DNA of 10,709 nt, taken from NCBI GenBank assembly GCA_934373295.1, contig CAKROK010000066.1, forward strand, positions 1 through 10,709, given 5' to 3'. The position numbers and the translations under genes are program-made. The stretch comes from an uncultured Christensenellaceae bacterium (GTDB lineage Bacteria; Bacillota; Clostridia; Christensenellales; Christensenellaceae). Below the pieces are notes generated by a model. The model was not told where the DNA came from. It saw only the letters and a program-made list of their open reading frames with translations, and did no database searches. Below, piece after piece: positions 6,394 through 10,709 of the stretch (its first letter is position 1; every line of letters starts with the position of its first letter).

Positions 6394-6476
6394 GGCGCGC
6401 CCTGTCGGCGCATGGAAGAGAAAAGAACAACGAGTGAAAAAAGGAAGAAAAACCAAATATTCACATTAGTCCTAAT
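6358..6476 (-). ncRNA. Candidate small RNA, copy 1 of 3
   Basis: A transcript starting about 7 nt after TATAAT would begin near A6476 and end in the T run at 6363-6358, about 119 nt. The 5' part is pyrimidine-rich (TTTTTCTTCC, TTCTCTTCC) and unpaired. The 3' part has hairpin GCGCC-GACAG-GGCGC, followed by the terminator stem GCCGCAA...TTGCGGC with inner AGCG-TTTT-CGCT. Copies 2 and 3 hold different bases in the first hairpin but keep it paired. No conserved reading frame is found. The family is not recognised, and the assignment rests on promoter, terminator and repetition. Confidence 0.65.
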
Positions 6477-6482
6477 AAATAC

Positions 6483-6568
6483 ATTATAGCAAAGAATGAA
6501 ATGAATATCAACCATAAAATGTAAAAATAAAAAGAATTTTGCAAGCAAACGGGCGGGAGATGTAAAAA
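6483..6568 (-). promoter_or_regulatory. Promoter and upstream boxes of small RNA copy 1
   Basis: Minus strand: TTGATA (6511-6506), 17 bp, TATAAT (6488-6483) preceded by TGC (extended -10). Eight bases upstream of the -35 is TTTTTACA (6527-6520), and a second identical box lies at 6568-6561, 41 bp further out. GCTTGCAAAA lies between the boxes. Confidence 0.82.
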
Positions 6569-6609
6569 ATAGCGGAAAACCGAGCTTTTTTGTCAGTTCG
6601 TTTATTTAC

Positions 6610-6646
6610 AAATAAAGCCGCAAATGCGCAGGAACGCTTTTGCGGC
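6610..6646 (-). terminator. Terminator of small RNA copy 2
   Basis: GCCGCAAA (6646-6639) pairs with TTTGCGGC (6624-6617), with a T-T mismatch, inner GCG/CGC and a 6-nt loop. The tail is TTTATTTG, an imperfect T tract. Confidence 0.7.
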
Positions 6647-6751
6647 GGGTTTGCCTATATTAGGCGGGGAAGAGGGTAGATTAGCTTTGAAAGGAAAAAT
6701 ATGAAAAAACGTCCTATAAGCAACTATCATCTATCATCTCACTAACTCTGT
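6610..6751 (-). ncRNA. Candidate small RNA, copy 2 of 3
   Basis: The expected transcript runs from about A6751 to the T-rich tail near 6610, about 142 nt, the longest of the three. It contains unpaired TTTTTCCTTTC and CCCTCTTCCCC tracts, then hairpin GCCTA-ATA-TAGGC (6665-6653), then terminator stem GCCGCAAA/TTTGCGGC with inner GCG/CGC and a TTCCTG loop. Only a 7-codon frame opens near the 5' end (ATGATAGATG...), and it is not kept in the other copies, so a peptide role is unlikely. Confidence 0.65.
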
Positions 6752-6757
6752 AAACTC

Positions 6758-6843
6758 ATTATACCAAACATCAAAACAGAAATCAACCACAAAATGTAAA
6801 AATCAAAAGATTTTTGCAAGCAAGAGGTTGATTGGTGTAAAAA
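6758..6843 (-). promoter_or_regulatory. Promoter and upstream boxes of small RNA copy 2
   Basis: Minus strand: TTGATT (6786-6781), 17 bp, TATAAT (6763-6758) preceded by TGG. TTTTTACA boxes lie at 6802-6795 (8 bp from the -35) and 6843-6836 (41 bp apart). Confidence 0.82.
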
Positions 6844-6883
6844 TTCACAAGGGCCGAGGGCTTTAGGCGGGCGGTCTATTCAC

Positions 6884-6920
6884 AAATAAAGCCGCAGAAG
6901 CAAGGGGATGCTTTTGCGGC
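6884..6920 (-). terminator. Terminator of small RNA copy 3
   Basis: An 11-bp stem (6920-6910 with 6901-6891, one G-U pair) with an 8-nt C-rich loop and tail TTTATTTG. Confidence 0.72.
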
Positions 6921-7002
6921 GGTTTGCCTATATAGGCGGGTCTGTGTTAATTAAACGCTCTTTTACTAACAAAGGAGTACATATATAGTGTACAATTCTC
7001 TC
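6884..7002 (-). ncRNA. Candidate small RNA, copy 3 of 3
   Basis: The expected transcript runs from about G7002 to the tail near 6884, about 119 nt. A 5' stem GTACA/TGTAC is followed by unpaired ACTCCTTTG, a perfect complement to the SD AAAGGAG (6971-6977 on the plus strand). Next come palindrome GCCTATATAGGC (6926-6937) and terminator stem GCCGCAAAAGC/GCTTCTGCGGC (one G-U pair) with loop ATCCCCTT. The SD-complementary segments resemble the idea behind Listeria LhrC and streptococcal csRNAs, which are also multicopy, but no sequence relationship to those is claimed. Confidence 0.65.
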
Positions 7003-7008
7003 ATCCTC

Positions 7009-7093
7009 ATTATAGCAGACGGCAAAACAAAAATCAACCACTAAATGTAAAAATCAAAAGAATTTTGCAAGCAGTAGGTGTGAGCTGTAAAAA
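7009..7093 (-). promoter_or_regulatory. Promoter and upstream boxes of small RNA copy 3
   Basis: Minus strand: TTGATT (7037-7032), 17 bp, TATAAT (7014-7009) preceded by TGC. TTTTTACA boxes lie at 7053-7046 (8 bp from the -35) and 7093-7086 (40 bp apart). Confidence 0.82.
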
Positions 7094-7130
7094 AATGCGA
7101 AAAACCGCGATTATTTGGGGATGAAATATT

Positions 7131-7159
7131 AAAAAATCCGCCGATGTGCATCAGCGGAT
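7131..7159 (-). terminator. Terminator of the thyA-folA operon
   Basis: On the minus strand ATCCGCTGAT (7159-7150) pairs with ATCGGCGGAT (7145-7136) over 10 bp with one G-U pair, loop GCAC and six T (7136-7131). The folA stop codon (7153-7151) lies inside the left arm. It isolates the small RNA units from folA transcription. Confidence 0.88.
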
Positions 7160-7636
7160 GATTCTGTCGTATCGGACGATTTTAAAGCGCAGACCGTTTT
7201 CCTCCTTTTCGGGGGAGAGGACGGTCGCGCGCCACTCGTTTTTATCAAACTTGGGGAAGAACACGTCTCCGCCCAAATCCGCGTCGATCTCGGTGAGTAT
7301 CAATGCGGAGCAGTAGGGCATGAGCAGGGAGTATATCTCGCCGCCGCCTATCACGAAAACGTCTTGCTCATCGCCCAAAAGGGAGATTAGCTCGTCCGCG
7401 CTTTTGACGACCTCCGCGCCCTCTATGCTTGAGATATTTCTGCTCAACACGATATTGCGGCGCTTGGGCAGCGGACGTCCATTCGGGAAGGATTCCAGCG
7501 TCTTTCTGCCCATGACGACGGTATGCGAGAGGGTCGTGCTGCGAAAATGCGCCATGTCCTCCTTGATATGCGCCAAAAGGCCGCCGTCCCTGCCTATTGC
7601 GTTTTTATTGTCTATTGCGGCGATAGCTGTAAACAT
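7151..7636 (-). CDS. folA: Dihydrofolate reductase
   Basis: It reduces dihydrofolate to tetrahydrofolate with NADPH, restoring the folate used by thymidylate synthase. From the chosen start it has 161 residues, the usual length, beginning MFTAIAAIDNKNAIGRDGG. It shows catalytic Asp27 in IKEDMAHF, MGRKT (42-46), FVIGGGEIY (94-102) and LTEID (114-118). Residues 20-23, normally L-P-W-x, read L-L-A-H, so the usual Pro21 and Trp22 are missing. The frame is open further upstream inside thyA, but the family N-terminus fits ATG at 7636-7634, one base after the thyA stop. No strong SD precedes it, so translation is probably coupled to thyA. Confidence 0.93.
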   Translation of the reverse strand: MFTAIAAIDNKNAIGRDGGLLAHIKEDMAHFRSTTLSHTVVMGRKTLESFPNGRPLPKRRNIVLSRNISSIEGAEVVKSADELISLLGDEQDVFVIGGGEIYSLLMPYCSALILTEIDADLGGDVFFPKFDKNEWRATVLSPEKEENGLRFKIVRYDRIIR

Positions 7637-7637
7637 T

Positions 7638-8468
7638 TTAAATAGCCACGGGGATGCGCCCCACTCCTCCCTGATTTTCATAGTTTTCGAGATAGATGTT
7701 CTCGGGCGTGAAGTCATAAAAGCCCTTTACGGAGGGGTCTATTATGAGCTTCGGAGCCTCGAGCGGCTGTCTTTTTATGAGCTCCTCGACGATGGGGATG
7801 TGGCGGTCGTATATGTGCGCGTCCGCGATGACGTGGACGAGCTCGCCGGCCTCCAGCCCCGCGTCATGCGCGAACATCGCGAGCAGCGCGGCGTATTGAC
7901 AGACGTTCCAGCTATTTGCCGTGAGCATGTCCTGAGAGCGCTGGTTTAATATCGCGTTGAGCGTATTGCCCGTGACGTTAAAGGTCATGGAATATGCGCA
8001 GGGATAGAGGTTCATCTCGTGCAGGTCGCTGTGAACGTAAATATTGGTCATAATCCTGCGGCTTAGAGGATTATGCTTTAAATCGTATAATACGCGGTCG
8101 ACCTGGTCAAACATTCCTTCCTTATATTGATGCTTAACGCCCAGCTGATAGCCGTAAGCCTTGCCTATAGAGCCGTTTTCATCTGCCCATGAATCCCAGA
8201 TGTGCGTAGAGAGGTCTGCGATGTTGTTGGACTTCTTCTGCCATATCCACAGTATTTCGTCTATAGCGCCCTTGAAGTTTATCTTCCTTATGGTCTGTAT
8301 GGGAAATTCCTTTCTCAAATCATAGCGGTTTACAAGTCCGAAGCACTTTATGGTATGCGCAGGCGCGCCGTCTGCCCAATGCGGACGGACGTCGTAGCCC
8401 TCGTCGGTAAAGCCCTCGGAAAGTATCTTTTTGCAGTTATCTATAAAAACCCTGTCGGCGTAGCTCAT
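7638..8468 (-). CDS. thyA: Thymidylate synthase
   Basis: It methylates dUMP to dTMP using methylene-tetrahydrofolate and releases dihydrofolate for FolA. The 276 residues carry SRRIM (136-140) for phosphate binding, the nucleophile Cys157 in LYPCAYSMTF, QRSQDM with Asp180, SWNVCQY with Asn188, and DAHIYDRH (216-223). The residue after the nucleophile is Ala rather than the His of E. coli-type enzymes. The protein looks closer to the phage phi3T / Bacillus subtilis ThyA branch (DVRxxW...PAHT near the N-terminus, FYDFT near the C-terminus). ATG has AAGGAG 7 nt upstream and an extended -10 promoter about 40 bp before it. It is the first gene of a two-gene operon with folA. Confidence 0.95.
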   Translation of the reverse strand: MSYADRVFIDNCKKILSEGFTDEGYDVRPHWADGAPAHTIKCFGLVNRYDLRKEFPIQTIRKINFKGAIDEILWIWQKKSNNIADLSTHIWDSWADENGSIGKAYGYQLGVKHQYKEGMFDQVDRVLYDLKHNPLSRRIMTNIYVHSDLHEMNLYPCAYSMTFNVTGNTLNAILNQRSQDMLTANSWNVCQYAALLAMFAHDAGLEAGELVHVIADAHIYDRHIPIVEELIKRQPLEAPKLIIDPSVKGFYDFTPENIYLENYENQGGVGRIPVAI

Positions 8469-8508
8469 ATCAATTCTCCTTCATTTTCACTTCACTTTGT
8501 TCCTATTG

Positions 8509-8537
8509 ATTATAGCATGGAAAGAAAAGAAAAGATA
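8509..8537 (-). promoter_or_regulatory. Extended -10 promoter of thyA-folA
   Basis: Minus strand TGC-TATAAT (TATAAT at 8514-8509). The -35 position (8537-8532, TATCTT) is weak, as is common with an extended -10. The leader would be about 35 nt. Confidence 0.7.
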
Positions 8538-8557
8538 GTCGTAAGGGCAAAGTTTTA

Positions 8558-8592
8558 TTGACGATAGGGGGATTGCTGGTCTATAATAGACC
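8558..8592 (+). promoter_or_regulatory. Distal promoter of the YoaR/VanW gene with a palindrome on its -10
   Basis: TTGACG (8558-8563), 18 bp, TATAAT (8582-8587). The -10 box is the centre of a perfect palindrome GGTCTA-TAA-TAGACC (8578-8592), a likely operator where a bound protein would block polymerase. The leader from here would be about 88 nt. Confidence 0.65.
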
Positions 8593-8627
8593 TTGTGCGT
8601 AAATGCATACAAAAAGTTAACATTTTT

Positions 8628-8649
8628 TCACGCTCAGACGTGATATAAT
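8628..8649 (+). promoter_or_regulatory. Proximal promoter of the YoaR/VanW gene with adjacent palindrome
   Basis: Extended -10 TGA-TATAAT (TATAAT at 8644-8649). Directly before it lies inverted repeat TCACG-N6-CGTGA (8628-8643), in the promoter spacer. The only -35-like box, TTAACA (8617-8622), is 21 bp away, too far for a normal promoter, which suggests activator dependence. Confidence 0.55.
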
Positions 8650-8681
8650 AGAATTGCTATATTTGAGTTAAGGAGTATAAA

Positions 8682-10322
8682 ATGGCAGGATCAAAGACGA
8701 AGAATTCAAAAAAGACGCTTGTTATCGTGCTTTGCATCGTTTTAGGCGTGCTCATACTCGCGTTTGCGGGCGTAGGCATATGGTATTTCACCCGTGCGAC
8801 GGACGCGGCGTTTACTGAGGAAGATCAGGCGCTTTATGACGAGATACAGGGCGTCATAAACGACGGCGTGTTTATAAAGGGAATAAAGGTTGACGGCGTG
8901 GAGATCGGCGGCATGACCATGGCCGAGGCTAAGCAGGCGGTCGACGAGGCGCATAAGCAGCAGCTTGACGGCCTTGAATATACTTTTAAAATAGACGACG
9001 AGACGGTAGTATTAAAGCAGTCCAACAGCTTCGCCGTGAGATATAACCTCACCGAGGTGTTAAACCAGGCGTTTACCTGCGTGGATTACTCCAATCCGGA
9101 CGTAAGAACGGTAATGGAGCAGTATTCTGCCATAAAGGAGAACGGAAAGGAATATAACTGCACAAGCGAGATAGACGAAAGCTCTCTGCGCACAAAGCTG
9201 GGTGTGATATCGAGCAAATATACGCAGGAGGCTAAGGACGCTACATATAAGATAAATATGGACGCGCCCGAGGGCAAGAAGGTCGAGTTTGTGGACGGTC
9301 AATCCGGCGTGACTATCGATACGGAGAAGATGTATGACACAATCGTCGAGCTGTTCTCCAAGGGTGAGGGCGGCACGCTCGAGGTCGCGACGCAGGTAGT
9401 TGAACCCACCGTGACGAAGGAACAGTTAGAGGCGAAGTACACGCTCAGGGCGTCCGCGGTGACGAGCTATAACGACGCATCCCACGGCTATGCGACGAGA
9501 GTGCATAACATTGAAAAGGCGACGGGCCTTGTTTCGGGCACGGTCCTCACGCCCGGTCAGGTGTTCTCCATGAACGACACCATCGGCGACAGGACGTATG
9601 CGAACGGATGGAAAGAGGGCGGCGCGCTCGTGAACGGCTCGACGGAGACACAGGCGGGCGGCGGCGTATGCCAGGTCGCTTCCACGCTTTATAACGCGAT
9701 AGTAAAGGCGGATATCGAGATAGTATACCGCAGGAACCACTCCGAGCAGCTTTCGTATGTCGGCGGCGGTCTGGACGCGACCATCAACACGGGCACCATC
9801 GACTTCAAGTTTAAAAATAACACGAACAGTGATCTGCTCATAATAGGATACAATATTAATAAGCACGTATACTTTGAGATTTACGGCGAGCCCTTCGGCG
9901 AGGAATACGACCACATTACATTGACCTCAAAGATGCTGGGCGTCGTCAGCCCCTCGGGTGAGACGGAGTATAAGGTAGTAAAGGGCAAGCCCGCGAGCTA
10001 CACCGAGACCAAGGTCAGAAGGAAGAACGGCTCCAAGTGGATATCCTATAAGAACTACTGGAAGGGCGACACGCTCGTAAAGACGGAGACTCTTGCGGAG
10101 TCCACATACCGCGCGTTTAACGGACTCATCCTCGTCGGCGAGGGCAATGAGCACGATCCGGACGCGACGCCCACGCCGTCCGCAACGACGAGCGCCAAGC
10201 CGACCAAGACGGCCAAGCCAACAAAGACTGAAAAGCCCACCAAGACGGCTAAGCCGACCAAGACGGCCAAGCCCACCAAGACGGCGGAGCCTGCTCCGTC
10301 TGAATCGACAGAGGGCGAATAA
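8682..10322 (+). CDS. Membrane-anchored YoaR-like protein with VanW domain
   Basis: This 546-residue protein has a short Lys-rich cytoplasmic start, one membrane helix at about 12-36 (signal anchor), and then an extracytoplasmic body. Residues about 66-245 resemble the putative peptidoglycan-binding repeats of YoaR proteins (KGIKVDGVEIGGMTMAEA). A VanW domain spans about 255-390 with its signature GGGVCQVASTLYNA (327-340), including Cys330, and RRNHSEQLSYVGGGLDAT. Residues 405-488 look like the G5-type tail seen in clostridial homologues. The C-terminus is low-complexity, Thr/Pro/Lys-rich, and probably crosses or lies in the cell wall. VanW is named from vancomycin-resistance clusters, but its reaction is unknown and no other van genes are present, so resistance should not be inferred. 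ATG has AAGGAG 6 nt upstream. Confidence 0.9.
   Translation: MAGSKTKNSKKTLVIVLCIVLGVLILAFAGVGIWYFTRATDAAFTEEDQALYDEIQGVINDGVFIKGIKVDGVEIGGMTMAEAKQAVDEAHKQQLDGLEYTFKIDDETVVLKQSNSFAVRYNLTEVLNQAFTCVDYSNPDVRTVMEQYSAIKENGKEYNCTSEIDESSLRTKLGVISSKYTQEAKDATYKINMDAPEGKKVEFVDGQSGVTIDTEKMYDTIVELFSKGEGGTLEVATQVVEPTVTKEQLEAKYTLRASAVTSYNDASHGYATRVHNIEKATGLVSGTVLTPGQVFSMNDTIGDRTYANGWKEGGALVNGSTETQAGGGVCQVASTLYNAIVKADIEIVYRRNHSEQLSYVGGGLDATINTGTIDFKFKNNTNSDLLIIGYNINKHVYFEIYGEPFGEEYDHITLTSKMLGVVSPSGETEYKVVKGKPASYTETKVRRKNGSKWISYKNYWKGDTLVKTETLAESTYRAFNGLILVGEGNEHDPDATPTPSATTSAKPTKTAKPTKTEKPTKTAKPTKTAKPTKTAEPAPSESTEGE
10194..10283 (+). repeat. Five 18-bp tandem repeats encoding (A/E)KPTKT
   Basis: Five consecutive six-codon units encode residues 505-534 of the YoaR/VanW protein: four AKPTKT and one EKPTKT. 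Third positions vary between units (AAGCCG, AAGCCA, AAGCCC), so the repeat is not a very recent expansion, but the number could vary between strains by slippage. Confidence 0.9.
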
Positions 10323-10338
10323 TTAAAGAATAAAACGT

Positions 10339-10373
10339 AAACCCCGCTTGACGCAATGGACAGCGGGGTTTTT
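10339..10373 (+). terminator. Terminator of the YoaR/VanW gene
   Basis: AAACCCCGCT (10339-10348) pairs with AGCGGGGTTT (10362-10371), with a 13-nt loop and five T at 10369-10373. It begins 17 bp after the stop codon. Confidence 0.87.
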
Positions 10374-10430
10374 GTGTGGGGACATATTTTTTGTGACAGA
10401 ATAAATATACTCGATGAGGTGAATGAAAAA

Positions 10431-10467
10431 TTGCATTATTGCAATGACTTGACCGATAGTGTAAAAT
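10431..10467 (+). promoter_or_regulatory. Promoter of the UPF0173 gene
   Basis: TTGCAA (10439-10444), 17 bp, TAAAAT (10462-10467). The -35 is the right half of a dyad TTGCA-TTAT-TGCAA (10431-10444), which may be an operator. AAGGAGG at 10486-10492 lies 8 nt before the start codon. Confidence 0.6.
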
Positions 10468-10500
10468 TATAAAAAAGACTTTTTTAAGGAGGATATCGAA

Positions 10501-10709
10501 ATGAAATACAGCATAAAGTGGCTGGGTCACGCGGCCTTTGAGATCAAAAGAGAGGACGGCATGACCATCTATATCGACCCGTGGCTTTCAAACCCCAAGG
10601 GCGTCATGGGAATTGAGGACGTAAAGCGCGCGGACCTCGTTTTAGTCACGCATGACCACGACGACCACGTGGGCGAGGCGGGCGAGATTCTTAAAAAATT
10701 CCCGCAGAC
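10501..10709 (+). CDS. UPF0173 metal-dependent hydrolase (partial, runs off the window)
   Basis: Sixty-nine codons are visible, beginning MKYSIKWLGHAAFEI. The pattern WLGHAxFEI, then YIDPWLSNP (24-32), then LVTHDHDDHVGEA (48-60) is that of the UPF0173 (YtkL-type) branch of the metallo-beta-lactamase fold. THDHDDH supplies the HxHxDH metal site with His51, His53, Asp55 and His56, expected to hold two metal ions. These are cytosolic proteins of about 225 residues; their substrate is not known to me. ATG with AAGGAGG at ideal spacing makes the start secure. The 3' end lies beyond 10709. Metallo-beta-lactamase names the fold only and does not imply antibiotic breakdown. Confidence 0.9.
   Translation, partial: MKYSIKWLGHAAFEIKREDGMTIYIDPWLSNPKGVMGIEDVKRADLVLVTHDHDDHVGEAGEILKKFPQ

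Larger units (their letters stand above)
6358..7110 (-). repeat. Three tandem diverged copies of a 250-275-bp non-coding unit
   Basis: The copies run at about 6358-6590, 6610-6870 and 6884-7110. Hairpins start at 6364, 6617 and 6891, and the -10 boxes at 6483, 6758 and 7009. Within each unit the strongest conservation covers the promoter and about 55 bp upstream of it, plus the terminator hairpin; the middle is variable. Copies 1 and 3 also share CGNAAAACCG beyond the distal box. All elements read in the minus direction, the same as folA upstream, but the folA terminator separates them from folA. Confidence 0.85.

Noticed and set aside
6440..7045. Short plus-strand frames in the triplicated region, e.g. 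MKKRPISNYHLSSH (from 6702) after AAAGG and an 18-codon GTG frame after AAAGGAG (6971)
   Set aside because: Copies 1 and 2 both begin MKK, but lengths and sequences diverge and copy 3 has an unrelated frame. No plus-strand promoter is seen, while the minus strand has a perfect promoter and terminator in each copy.
6358..7110. CRISPR array
   Set aside because: The repeats are about 250-275 bp apart, diverged and contain promoters; there are no short identical repeats with uniform spacers and no cas genes.
9426..9914. A 162-codon minus-strand open frame inside the YoaR/VanW gene
   Set aside because: It is a shadow of the well-supported plus-strand VanW domain and has no recognisable motifs or SD.
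8682..10322. Vancomycin resistance determinant
   Set aside because: The VanW domain is widespread in Bacillota surface proteins; no vanH, vanA/B or vanX genes are present here.
10423..10452. Nine-codon leader peptide (MKNCIIAMT) before the UPF0173 gene
   Set aside because: It overlaps the probable -35 region, so it would not be in the transcript, and no attenuator hairpin follows.

Overview
The window looks like a chromosomal segment of a Bacillota (Firmicutes) bacterium, most likely an uncultured gut-type Clostridia. The reasons are strong AAGGAG Shine-Dalgarno (SD) sites 6-11 nt before most starts, use of TTG and GTG starts, heavy use of ATA (Ile) and AGG/AGA (Arg) codons, moderately GC-rich genes with AT-rich gaps, rho-independent terminators, many extended -10 (TGN-TATAAT) promoters, and Gram-positive families (ComF, DegV/FakB-like, YoaR/VanW, UPF0173). 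Species cannot be named from this sequence.

Layout. Positions 1-34 may hold the tail of a plus-strand gene, followed by a clear terminator (48-87). Positions 88-886 hold no convincing protein gene but are crowded with palindromes: a 142-bp multi-branched structure (141-282), two diverged direct-repeat units with bulged hairpins whose stems covary (about 318-640), and several more hairpins. From 887 to 2723 (minus) a promoter drives comF (TTG start) and an overlapping class I aminotransferase gene. Positions 2893-4068 (minus) encode a malic enzyme, divergent from a LysR-type regulator (4185-5060) with inverted repeats between them. An AT-rich gap leads to a degV-family gene (5465-6313).

Positions 6354-7130 contain no protein gene. 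They contain three tandem, diverged copies of a 250-275-bp unit. On the minus strand each copy has a near-consensus sigma-70 promoter with exactly 17 bp spacing, two upstream TTTTTACA boxes 40-41 bp apart, a roughly 119-142-nt transcribed part and a GC-rich terminator hairpin. This looks like a cluster of three paralogous small RNA genes and is the most interesting item in the window.

Positions 7151-8468 (minus) are a thyA-folA operon for dTMP synthesis and regeneration of tetrahydrofolate. Divergent from it, two promoters with palindromes on or next to their -10 boxes drive a 546-residue membrane-anchored YoaR/VanW protein with a Lys-Pro-Thr repeat tail (8682-10322). After its terminator, a UPF0173 metallo-hydrolase gene starts at 10501 and runs off the window.

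The protein genes are ordinary housekeeping and cell-envelope functions. The unusual content is in the non-coding stretches.
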